A stretch of DNA of 64,000 nt, from NCBI GenBank assembly GCA_002840735.1, contig PHBY01000011.1:1-64000 (forward strand), given 5' to 3'. The stretch comes from Chloroflexi bacterium HGW-Chloroflexi-2. Lineage in GTDB: Bacteria; Chloroflexota; Anaerolineae; Anaerolineales; Anaerolineaceae. A program made the translations under genes and the position numbers. Below, piece after piece: positions 7,867 to 16,701 of this stretch. The first letter of the stretch is position 1. Every line of letters begins with the position of its first letter. The notes under the pieces were generated by a model that saw only the letters and a list, made by a program, of their open reading frames with translations, did not search any database and was not told the DNA's origin.

Positions 7867-10800
7867 TTAATCCTTAAACCGCTCGATAAGACTTTCCCTA
7901 TTGAATCCAAGATCCGAAGCCGGGAATTTCCCCACGCCATCTACTCCAGGATTTTCGAGGGAGTTTTTGGTGTTATTGAAATACACGTAATAATAGTAAT
8001 AACCAAATCCAAATCCATTCTGGTTGTAAACAGTCACTGACCAGCCATACCTTGTATTCGTCAGGAATCCAGAAGGTAAAGCACTCAATAGATAAGAATT
8101 TTGAGTACCGACGGAACCACTGGCCCAGAATGGATCACTATCTGCGAGGTCAACAATCACAAATTCATAGGTGTCTGTTGGAATTACATGCTTCTTCCAG
8201 GAAAATGTGTATGGTAAAGAAATTGTCTCCCCAGCCGCTGGAGATATTTGGGTTACATCCTCCACATCAAAACTACATCGGTAGGGGGCGTTATCCATGT
8301 CCGAGAATATACAATCCCAGACGTATAAGTATCGGTCATCTTCCTCATTGTTGTACCATTCAACGATGTAAAATTCACCTGATTTTAAAGGTGATACATT
8401 CGTGAATGAATAATTACCATTAGAGTCCGTTGTTGTTGCTGTTAACCAGTTTGTTTGCCCATTATAGAAATATAAATCGATTATTCTATTGGAGAGCGGC
8501 ACATTTTTATATGTTACTGTTCCTGAAATGCCAGACTGAGTATTTTTGTTGATCAATGGCAAGAATATATTATTTTTCTTTACCCCCAGGGTAATGCCGG
8601 AAACACCTTGGTTTGTGGTATTCCCTGCTTTATCAGTGGATACTGCATAGAAATCTACCTTTGTGCCATTGGGGATTGAAGTGGCATTCCAATTCACACC
8701 CCAGCCATCTGCTGCATTGGAATCAGTTCCAATGTCATGCCAGTAATTTGAGGTATTATCGACATAACCAGCAAAGAATTTTACATTTGCTAACCCAGAA
8801 CCAGAATCGCTGGAATTGACCGAGACATTCACCAGCTTATCTTCATCCAAACTATTCGCTGTTGGGGAAATAAATGACAGGGATGGTGCGGTTCTGTCGA
8901 TGGTGACAGGAATTTCCCCTCCTGCGGTGGTGCGGGTTTTGCCAGTTTTATCTCTGACATCGATGGCTAGTTTGATTTGTTGACCATTCAAATTTGTCGT
9001 GTCGAGATTGGTCGTATATGGTAAAGAATAATCTGTGTAAAGATCACGCCACTGACACCCTCCATAACAGTGGTAGACCTTGAATTTAACATATTCAACA
9101 CCGCTTTTGTCATCCCAGGCATCTGCCCAAATGGGTAATGAGAGTTGGTTTGAGTATGAATTGCTCGTTGGTATTGTTATCTTTCCATCCGGAGCGTCCA
9201 AATCAGGCCGCGGGTATTCTTCTCCCCAAATATACATTTTTATGTAGGCGCTGCCGGTATTTTCATAATACCGAACTTCCAGGGTGTGAAATTTATTATC
9301 TAATGCGCGACTCGTTTGTAAACAACCTCCACGGTCCCACCACTCATCAAACACTTTCACGCCATCGATTTCAAAAACAACCCCGTCATCGCTGCAAACT
9401 CGGAAGTTGTAGATGCCACCCTTAAAATACAAATTACTGTAAATCTTAAAGGAAAATCCATCCGAAGGAAATCCTGAGTAAGGTGCACCTGACCCCCAGT
9501 CCTTTTCAAACCCAATAAAAGGATAGGCTACATTCGTTACCCCGGCAGGCCAATACTCATCATGGTTTACATATCCTGATAAATATTTATTCATCCAGGC
9601 TTCGGCATGCCATTGATTGACAGAAGGTAATCCTGTAGTTGAGCAATCATAATTTTTTATCACATGCGGGTTGGTATGGTCTGAGGAATACACATATTTA
9701 TTTCCAGCATTATCCCAGACCTCCAACCCTAACTCAATATCACCATTTGGAATACCACTATTACACATATCAATTTCCGTTGAGTAAGGTGAACTACTGT
9801 CCACCCCTATATCATGCCATACCCCGCTCCATTTTGCACTAAATCTGACTTCTTTAACACCAGATCCTCCAGTATTATCTGAAGCATTAGCAGTGATTGA
9901 AAGATTTCTTGAAGATATGGTTGCTCCATTAGCAGGTGAAGTGAAATAACCATTTGGTTTAATAAAATCACCATCAACAAGACAACTGGAGGTAATCTCA
10001 AAATTCTCTAATGAGTCTAAACTTTCTTGTTGACTGATGGGATTTGGTGATCCGTTCACTGGCATTGGAATGGGGCAATAATCACTTGGAGGGGCGTTAT
10101 ACGAAAAAATATCTTCACCTACAGCCGGATCATTTGTCCAAAAATTCTCACCATCTATATGATACGGAGTGATAAAAGGCACAGGAGTTCGATTAGCAAT
10201 ATTTCCACATCCTTGATTTATTGGGACTTTATATATACCCATGTGGTAATGATCTGTATTGGAAAAAGTCACATCTGGAACATAAGTGTAATCAATAATT
10301 TTTCCAATTTCTGTACCTCTCGAAACTCTTGTGTTTAAATTAAATCCTGGCAGTAGTATTTGGAAATGACCGAGGGTCATGCAAAGTCTTTCAAAATTGT
10401 CGGATGTAATTTCAAAAATGTGATAGCCTTGAGCTGCTTGGACCTCCCAAATACGGGTAATATCAGTTGGTGCGAGAACAATATCTTCAGGTGTCGCATA
10501 AGTACATGTGTAAGATCCTTTACAAAAGTCCAAAGCTAGATCATCTCCTCCAACATGTGAAATTGCAGATTGATCAGCAATAATATTTCCTGGACCAGAT
10601 AAAAATGGCCATTTTAATGAGGGGAACTCCCACAGGTCAGCAGTTGAAAATAATTCAATTTCATTTTTTGTTGGAACCTCATATTGAATTCTTGAAAGAA
10701 TTTCATCAATAATAACTAATTCAATTCGGTACTCTATTCCATTAACCCCTGTAATAGCGTATATGGTATCGTGATTTTTAATAATAAGATCTGTGAATCT

Positions 10801-11202
10801 TCTATAATTTTCATCAATGCCATCAATTCTGGCTTTCGAATTATCCTCAATAATTGTCAAACTACGATCAATCAGACCCTCAAATCTATTATGAATTATT
10901 TGACTAAATTCTGATCCTGGTGGAAATTTATATATTGTGATAAGTGACCCGGTAAGTAAGCCAGTTGGGTCTTCAGAGAATTCTGGACTCGTGATACGAA
11001 AACCATAATTCTGATTTAGATTTGTTTCTAATAACCAATTTTGGGGATACACTACAGTGATACCCCATTCTTCAACTTTGTGAGTAAGCCAGTTTTCCTG
11101 AAGTTGAAATTTATTAATAGGTTTAGCAGATATATTTTTTATATTAAAAAATCCAGATAATAGAAATAAAACAATTACTAAGGCATAAAGAATTTTCTTC
11201 AC
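7867..11202 (-). CDS. Large secreted multidomain protein: LytM-like, PA14 and Ig-like modules
   Basis: The start is GTG at 11202, preceded by GGAGG; an upstream GTG at 11250 would place 16 extra residues before the signal peptide. The 1111-aa product has a signal peptide and an N-terminal domain of about 180 residues. A LytM/M23-like domain follows (ISHVGGDDLALDF, then DHYHMGIY), then Ig-like repeats and a PA14 domain (WWDRGGCLQ, CSDDGVVFEIDG). After more Ig-like repeats there is an FLPLI motif, a carboxypeptidase-regulatory-like module (SGTVTYKNVPL) and an FN3-like end. A cell-surface role in polysaccharide or peptidoglycan binding is inferred. The gene is AT-richer than its neighbours and lies exactly between two remnants of another gene, consistent with insertion. 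Confidence 0.75.
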   Translation of the reverse strand: MKKILYALVIVLFLLSGFFNIKNISAKPINKFQLQENWLTHKVEEWGITVVYPQNWLLETNLNQNYGFRITSPEFSEDPTGLLTGSLITIYKFPPGSEFSQIIHNRFEGLIDRSLTIIEDNSKARIDGIDENYRRFTDLIIKNHDTIYAITGVNGIEYRIELVIIDEILSRIQYEVPTKNEIELFSTADLWEFPSLKWPFLSGPGNIIADQSAISHVGGDDLALDFCKGSYTCTYATPEDIVLAPTDITRIWEVQAAQGYHIFEITSDNFERLCMTLGHFQILLPGFNLNTRVSRGTEIGKIIDYTYVPDVTFSNTDHYHMGIYKVPINQGCGNIANRTPVPFITPYHIDGENFWTNDPAVGEDIFSYNAPPSDYCPIPMPVNGSPNPISQQESLDSLENFEITSSCLVDGDFIKPNGYFTSPANGATISSRNLSITANASDNTGGSGVKEVRFSAKWSGVWHDIGVDSSSPYSTEIDMCNSGIPNGDIELGLEVWDNAGNKYVYSSDHTNPHVIKNYDCSTTGLPSVNQWHAEAWMNKYLSGYVNHDEYWPAGVTNVAYPFIGFEKDWGSGAPYSGFPSDGFSFKIYSNLYFKGGIYNFRVCSDDGVVFEIDGVKVFDEWWDRGGCLQTSRALDNKFHTLEVRYYENTGSAYIKMYIWGEEYPRPDLDAPDGKITIPTSNSYSNQLSLPIWADAWDDKSGVEYVKFKVYHCYGGCQWRDLYTDYSLPYTTNLDTTNLNGQQIKLAIDVRDKTGKTRTTAGGEIPVTIDRTAPSLSFISPTANSLDEDKLVNVSVNSSDSGSGLANVKFFAGYVDNTSNYWHDIGTDSNAADGWGVNWNATSIPNGTKVDFYAVSTDKAGNTTNQGVSGITLGVKKNNIFLPLINKNTQSGISGTVTYKNVPLSNRIIDLYFYNGQTNWLTATTTDSNGNYSFTNVSPLKSGEFYIVEWYNNEEDDRYLYVWDCIFSDMDNAPYRCSFDVEDVTQISPAAGETISLPYTFSWKKHVIPTDTYEFVIVDLADSDPFWASGSVGTQNSYLLSALPSGFLTNTRYGWSVTVYNQNGFGFGYYYYYVYFNNTKNSLENPGVDGVGKFPASDLGFNRESLIERFKD

Positions 11203-11564
11203 AATTCCTCCAAGAAATAATTTAAGTAAAATATTTTTATTATCAGACACAATAATTCAAAAATTAGTCACTGATGAATAGGCTATTACAATTTCGTTGT
11301 CATTTTTTCAGGCAAATTTTCTAATAAGGAGTTTTGGTGCAACAAAAGTTACAGATGATAAATTTGAAAAATTGGGTAATATTCGATGAAATTAATTTAG
11401 CTGTGAGATGCTTTTTTTATAATTTCCCTCCTTTTTTGCGATTAATTTTATTTTACATCCACATACCTCAAAACATATAATAAAAAATAAATATTTTGTT
11501 TACATTTTTGTTAGGTATTTTAGTTTAGGTAGTTATTAATAAATTGGGGTATTAAATAATTAGC
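11203..11564. other. Very AT-rich spacer, one possible 47-aa ORF
   Basis: This region contains the promoter side of the leftward gene ending at 7867. On the plus strand a GTG at 11337 with AAGGAG five bases upstream opens a 47-codon frame to 11480. The encoded peptide is hydrophobic and Phe-rich and resembles nothing I know, so it is not called as a gene. No terminal inverted repeats or transposase remain at the junction with the pseudogene at 11565. Confidence 0.4.
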
Positions 11565-11699
11565 CCCTTCCAAATCACCCGCGATGTCTCCAAAGTGGGG
11601 CACTGGGGCACCGGCGATCTGGAAATCACCCTGGAAGAAGAAACCCAGCTGGATCAGGTGATGGAAGTGATCGAGCAGGCGTATCGGTTAACGATGTAA
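11565..11699 (+). pseudogene. 3' remnant of the duplicated NucS-like/DUF5655 gene
   Basis: The 135 bases are highly similar to the last codons of the gene ending at 7553. They encode ITRDVSKVGHWGTGDLEI, then the QLDQVMEVIEQAYRL tail and a TAA stop. The copy starts abruptly after AT-rich DNA. Together with the fragment at 7703-7779 it shows that a tandem duplicate was split, with about 3.8 kb now between the pieces. Confidence 0.85.
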
Positions 11700-11725
11700 A
11701 AAACTTAGTTTAAATTTGTCAATTA

Positions 11726-12634
11726 TTATTTTATTAATTCTTGTATAGGTTTGAAAAATTCTCCGGTTTCAGCAGCCCATCTTGCTTTTTGGTTAATTGC
11801 ATTTACTAATGATATTTCACCACTCAAAATATAAAAAATATCCTGCCCATTCATACCAATAATGTTCGTTGATCTTCCTCTGGAGAATGCTTGTAGACCA
11901 TCATCAGAAAATCCACTTTCACTCACAAATAAACCTCTGGACCAGGTAGATTTGCTTTCAACTTTTTCTCTAAAGATTAATAATTGATCTTGACTGATAG
12001 GTTTTGATTGCCATTTTGCTTCAACTAAATAAATATTTCCATCCAATTCAAAGCTACCATCTATTTGCTCACCAACTAGTCGGAATGCGCTTTTTGGCGA
12101 TAAATGTGAATTTGTAAAAAATGAATTCAGAAATTTTTCAAATTTATATCCTCTTTCTTGAGGTTTAAAATTTAGTAAGGAAAGAAACTCAGATAACAGA
12201 TTCCCATCATTGACTTTTTCAGATTCAGGTTTTATTATTTTTTCCCCCGGTAAAGATTCCAAAAATTCAGGATCCCATAATTCAGGTATTTTGAATTGAA
12301 CACCTAATAAATGTTTATTTAGCTGCTGAATTTCCTCTCTTTTTATCGTTTTTCCTTTATTTTGGCGATAAATCATGCCTGTTCGAATTATTTCTAAGAT
12401 TAAATCACAAAACGACAACCTTTTGAATTCTAGAGTTTTTTCTAATAGGAGGGTAATCGCTGGTAGTTTACTTCCACCATTCCAAAAATTATTCAATCCT
12501 AGTTTTTTTGCTACACCTTCAAATGAAATTTCCTGATTTGCATACGGATGAGGTTTTCCAGGGAGATAATCATATAAAAGTGAAGCGATCTCATTTATTA
12601 CTCGATTTTCTTTTAGCGAAAGTGACATAGTCAC
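11726..12634 (-). CDS. Mrr-like restriction endonuclease-fold protein
   Basis: The product is 302 aa from GTG 12634, or 300 aa from ATG 12628; neither start has a strong ribosome-binding site. The N-terminal 110 residues look helical and may bind DNA. The C-terminal half has the Mrr-type nuclease core: ERGYKFEKFLNSFF helix, IDGSFELDG (Asp) and YLVEAKWQ (Glu-x-Lys), followed by ISQDQLLIFREKV and the LFVSESGFSDDG helix-strand region. This suggests Mg-dependent DNA cleavage. It is the last gene of the leftward hsdR-hsdMS-KAP cassette, 92 bp after the KAP gene, and has the same AT-rich composition as that gene. Confidence 0.7.
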   Translation of the reverse strand: MTMSLSLKENRVINEIASLLYDYLPGKPHPYANQEISFEGVAKKLGLNNFWNGGSKLPAITLLLEKTLEFKRLSFCDLILEIIRTGMIYRQNKGKTIKREEIQQLNKHLLGVQFKIPELWDPEFLESLPGEKIIKPESEKVNDGNLLSEFLSLLNFKPQERGYKFEKFLNSFFTNSHLSPKSAFRLVGEQIDGSFELDGNIYLVEAKWQSKPISQDQLLIFREKVESKSTWSRGLFVSESGFSDDGLQAFSRGRSTNIIGMNGQDIFYILSGEISLVNAINQKARWAAETGEFFKPIQELIK

Positions 12635-12726
12635 ACCATATCTTTTTTCAACATAAATTTTCCTTGATTATCAAATTTTGTATCCAATAAATCATTTTTA
12701 CTAATTTCTTGGCGAAAAAAAATACA

Positions 12727-14169
12727 TTAATTGAATTCCTTTATCAACGAAATTTTCGATAAATATTCATTAATTACCGCAACAATATTCCACATTTTAT
12801 GAATATCAATATTAAAACCTGAATTATAGGACCAATTTCCTGTATTATCACCATCAATTTTCTTATATTTATTTGGAATGTCAAGGATTGACTCTCCTGA
12901 AACATCAGTTGATATAAACCTTACGAATAGTCCTTGTAATTGGTGGAATTGATCTTTTTCGTTTTTATTTAAAGTAACTTCTAATTCTTCCATCTTTTTT
13001 TCAATTTTATCAATTGAAATTTGTTTTTCTATTAATTTTTCGAAAAATTGAAAATCTTTAATTTTTACGGAGAGCAGAAAAAATATAGCACCTGGAAGAA
13101 CCACGGTTTCAGGTTTTAGAATCCTTAATAAAAGATTGAACTCAGTAAATATTTTCTCTAATTCTCTTAGACTAAGTTTAAACACTTTCACTATTAAATT
13201 AATACACTCAATGAAGTAATTTTGATCATAATTGGAATTTGTTGTTCTTCTTTTTTGAATTAGTTCGGGAATTGAATATTTATAAAATAATTGGATAGAA
13301 TAATTTTCTATTTTTCCATTTGGCAACTTAAATCTATAATCAATAAACCGCAACAGATACCCACAAGCATCTATCTCTCCACCATAAATAGCTTTTACAG
13401 AACTTTCTAATTGCTTCCGATCCACAGAGATTACAAAAACAACACCATCAACTGAAAAAATATGCTTTAATCTCTCCAGTAATAAGAGCGCAAAGTCTGG
13501 TCTACAACGATCTAGTTCATCGATAAATATCACTAAGGGTGGTTTCTTGTTATTCTCACTAACCAGTTCACCGGAAATCTCTTTTATTTTCTTTTTTAAT
13601 TCATTGATGGAATTTTTCTTTTTACTAAATTCTTCAATAGCATCTTCGGCAATATCTGACATCAATCCAGGTATTTCCTTTAATTGTTCGTCACTCAAAA
13701 TCTTCTTGACTTCTTCAGTGTCTACATTAAGTAATCCCTGTGTACCAATTTTTAAGATTACAGGGAGGGATTTTTTAGCAATATAAGCACCAAGATGCTT
13801 CGCCTTATCCAATGAATTTTTAATTTTCGAGTCATCTATGTTTTTTATTTCATTTTTAACATATTCATCCAAGGTGCTGATAAACGGGATAATTGGATCA
13901 GAAACAAAATCATTTTCCCAAGCATTAAAATAAATACAAGGTGTGTTTTTCTTTTCCAGATATTGTTTCCATAATTTAACAAAAACAGTTTTTCCTGTTC
14001 CCCATGGTGATTCAATACTGATTACAAATGACTGAGTTGCTGACCATATTAAATTCGATAGATTTTCAATAATCACTTTTCTATCAAGGAAGTCGTTCTT
14101 AAAAATTTCATTTTCATCATATTTAAAATCCGAATTTTTTAATAAATAATTGGTTGCATTTTGTGTCAT
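12727..14169 (-). CDS. KAP-family P-loop NTPase
   Basis: The 480-aa product has Walker A in ESPWGTGKT (about residues 53-61) followed by FNAWEND, a hallmark of KAP NTPases. Walker B is LVIFIDELDRCRPDF near residue 214, and the VVFVISVDRKQLESSVKAIYG segment follows. KAP proteins are STAND-like ATPases recurrent in phage-defence loci (F-plasmid PifA is one example). Many have transmembrane insertions; here only one weakly hydrophobic stretch (residues 125-145) is seen. It starts 24 bp after the hsdMS stop and is AT-rich, suggesting transfer together with the nuclease gene. Confidence 0.8.
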   Translation of the reverse strand: MTQNATNYLLKNSDFKYDENEIFKNDFLDRKVIIENLSNLIWSATQSFVISIESPWGTGKTVFVKLWKQYLEKKNTPCIYFNAWENDFVSDPIIPFISTLDEYVKNEIKNIDDSKIKNSLDKAKHLGAYIAKKSLPVILKIGTQGLLNVDTEEVKKILSDEQLKEIPGLMSDIAEDAIEEFSKKKNSINELKKKIKEISGELVSENNKKPPLVIFIDELDRCRPDFALLLLERLKHIFSVDGVVFVISVDRKQLESSVKAIYGGEIDACGYLLRFIDYRFKLPNGKIENYSIQLFYKYSIPELIQKRRTTNSNYDQNYFIECINLIVKVFKLSLRELEKIFTEFNLLLRILKPETVVLPGAIFFLLSVKIKDFQFFEKLIEKQISIDKIEKKMEELEVTLNKNEKDQFHQLQGLFVRFISTDVSGESILDIPNKYKKIDGDNTGNWSYNSGFNIDIHKMWNIVAVINEYLSKISLIKEFN

Positions 14170-14193
14170 TTATTTCCTCCCTTTGATTAATAT

Positions 14194-16674
14194 TCATTCT
14201 CCCCAAATATTATTCATAATTTGAGTAATTTTTTTCTGATAAATTACAATAAGCTTCTTTGAGGTTTCAACTAATTTTTCCTCATTATTAATTATCTCGA
14301 CTATTTTTCCTTGAATTTCTATCGGAGGTAATGGAATCTCTATTTTGCGAATTCTTTCCAGTGCTAATTTGGGTACTCCAACTGCATGGGTCAATGAAAT
14401 TATCTGAATTTGAACTTGTTTCGAATTTCCTATGTAGGAAAGGAAATATTTGTTCATCACTTTATTATCAAAAATAAATTTAGCCGCATTTTCTGTCAGA
14501 TTTGCGCCATCTAACTTATCAGGAATAACTCCAAATAGACCTATAGTACCAGCTATTGATATATAAACGTTGTCCGACGAGATGGTGTAATTTTTAATTT
14601 CTTTATGAATTTCATTTGAAATATATTTCAAATTTTCAGTATTGATATTGCCATTTGAGAAGTCACTAACTCGGATATATGGATAAGGAGTTTCTTCATT
14701 AGCAAATAATTCTCCTTTAGGAAGTCTTTTTCCACCTTTTACCTCACACACCTCCCCCAACTTCACCATCTCCCATTCCTCCACCCCGGATTCCTTCCTG
14801 GCTTCTTCCAGCTCCAGTTCGATATTCGGCTTCCAGTTCTCGACCACCATACGCGCACCGTCGATGATGCGCTGGTAGCCTTCGATCTCTGCCACGATCT
14901 CGCGTTGGACTTCCAGAGGGGGGAGGGGAATTTCCAAATTGTACGCATCATTTCTGTTTAAGCCGGGAACGCCAGCTTGTGTATTTACATTTTTTAGGTC
15001 AAGTGAACTCAAAATATGAAAAAGATATTTAAGAATGATTGTGTTTTCGTTTTCAAGTTTGATGTAAAAAGTGGTGTCAATTGGAAATCCATTTTTTTCA
15101 GAATAATGAACTGATCCAGCAGAACCTTTTCGGCCAACAATAATAAAAGGTGCTTCAACTAAATATTCATTATGGTAGCCTACTATTCCGTTTGATCCAT
15201 AAACCGGAAATTCTCCATCAATTCTATTTTCAGCTTTAAGTGGTTTTCCATATTCAAATACACAAATTTCACCAATATTTATCATTGGAAATTGTTTGGT
15301 TTGCGCTTTCAATTCAATTTTATATCGGTCAGATGAGAGGTTGTACTCCCCATTTTCCGCCAATCTGGATTTTTCCACCAGCAAGGCTGAGATGTCTGTA
15401 TCCAAAGATAGGTCAAAGCCTTCTCCACCTTTTTCTATCATCGCCTGTTGCCAGGCTTGCATCAGAGATTGAGCCGCTGGCAGGTCGTTTTTGTCAAAAG
15501 CTCGGCGTTGTGCTCCCAGATCAAAGCCGTCATTCTCCACCTTCACAAACAGAATCTGGTCGCTCTTTCGCGCCAGCACTTTGTCCATGAAAAGAATTGA
15601 CGTTTTAACACCGGAGTACGGTTGAAAGACACCGGATGGCAGTGAAACCACCGCCCACAGATAGTTCTTTTCCACCAGGTATTTGCGCAGTTCTTTATAC
15701 GCCGACCCGGACTGGAAGATGATGCCCTCCGGCACGATGATGGCCGCCCGGCCACTGGCGGTTAGGTGCTCGGCCATGTAATCCACAAACAGCACTTCGC
15801 TGCGTTTGGACTGCACCGAGAATTTTTTGTGCGGGCGAATGCCACCTTTCGGGCTCATGAAGGGCGGGTTGGCCAGGATTACATCCGCATATTCATGCCA
15901 GCGTTCCTCGCTGGTCAGGGTGTCGTATTCATGGATCCGTGGGTTGGTGAAACCATGCAGGTACATATTCACCAGCGAAAGCCGCACCATGTCCGGCGAG
16001 ATATCATACCCACTGAAGTTGTTGACCATACGGGCGCGGTCCTGCACGCTCAGCAAATCGCCAGGTACTTTCTCGGTGTTGCTCTGGCGGATAAATTTAT
16101 AGGCGGAGATCAAAAATCCAGCGGTACCGCAAGCCGGGTCGAGAATGGTATCGTGTTTTTTGGGAGCGACTACCGCCACCATGAACTCGATGATGTGGCG
16201 CGGGGTGCGGAACTGCCCGGCATCGCCCTGCGATCCCAGCACCGAAAGCAAATACTCGAAGGCATCCCCCAACTTTTCGGAGTGGTCATAGTGAAACTCG
16301 TTGATGGTCTTCAGGAATAACTTCAGGGTTTCCGGGTCGCGATATGGCAGATAGGCATTCTTGAAGATCTGGCGGAAGAGCGGCTCGATATGCGGGTTTT
16401 CACTCATGCGCGTGATGGCTTCCGAATACAAGGCCAGCATCTCAAATCCGCCCAGATGCGGGTCGAACATCTTCGTCCAGCCGTACTTTTCATATTCGCC
16501 CACAAAGAAACTGGCTTTGCCACCCATAGCAAGCGCTTCCTGGTCCATGTCATCCATGAATTTGTAGGTCAATGCAATGGTGATCTGCTCCACCTGGCTT
16601 TTCGGGTCAGGCACTTTGCCAACCAGAATATCCCGGGCTGTATTGATGCGTTGTTTGGTTTCGTTATCGAGCAT
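14194..16674 (-). CDS. hsdM: Type I restriction-modification HsdM-HsdS fusion
   Basis: The 826-aa product joins an N6-adenine methyltransferase to a specificity subunit. The SAM-binding motif I is DPACGTAGFL (about residue 178) and the catalytic motif is NPPF (about residue 268). From about residue 455 there are two target-recognition domains, each followed by a conserved helix with PLPPLEVQREIV and PLPPIEIQGKIV. Such fusions replace the separate M and S subunits. The methylase part and central helix (about 14745-14950) are GC-balanced while both recognition domains are strikingly AT-rich, a mosaic expected from exchange of recognition modules. It starts 27 bp after the hsdR stop, so it is in one transcription unit. 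Confidence 0.9.
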   Translation of the reverse strand: MLDNETKQRINTARDILVGKVPDPKSQVEQITIALTYKFMDDMDQEALAMGGKASFFVGEYEKYGWTKMFDPHLGGFEMLALYSEAITRMSENPHIEPLFRQIFKNAYLPYRDPETLKLFLKTINEFHYDHSEKLGDAFEYLLSVLGSQGDAGQFRTPRHIIEFMVAVVAPKKHDTILDPACGTAGFLISAYKFIRQSNTEKVPGDLLSVQDRARMVNNFSGYDISPDMVRLSLVNMYLHGFTNPRIHEYDTLTSEERWHEYADVILANPPFMSPKGGIRPHKKFSVQSKRSEVLFVDYMAEHLTASGRAAIIVPEGIIFQSGSAYKELRKYLVEKNYLWAVVSLPSGVFQPYSGVKTSILFMDKVLARKSDQILFVKVENDGFDLGAQRRAFDKNDLPAAQSLMQAWQQAMIEKGGEGFDLSLDTDISALLVEKSRLAENGEYNLSSDRYKIELKAQTKQFPMINIGEICVFEYGKPLKAENRIDGEFPVYGSNGIVGYHNEYLVEAPFIIVGRKGSAGSVHYSEKNGFPIDTTFYIKLENENTIILKYLFHILSSLDLKNVNTQAGVPGLNRNDAYNLEIPLPPLEVQREIVAEIEGYQRIIDGARMVVENWKPNIELELEEARKESGVEEWEMVKLGEVCEVKGGKRLPKGELFANEETPYPYIRVSDFSNGNINTENLKYISNEIHKEIKNYTISSDNVYISIAGTIGLFGVIPDKLDGANLTENAAKFIFDNKVMNKYFLSYIGNSKQVQIQIISLTHAVGVPKLALERIRKIEIPLPPIEIQGKIVEIINNEEKLVETSKKLIVIYQKKITQIMNNIWGE

Positions 16675-16701
16675 GCTTGCACCTCTGCGTTGATTTGTGA
16701 T

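Noticed and set aside
11337-11480. 47-codon ORF with AAGGAG and a GTG start
   Set aside because: Very AT-rich region where such frames arise by chance, with no recognisable peptide.
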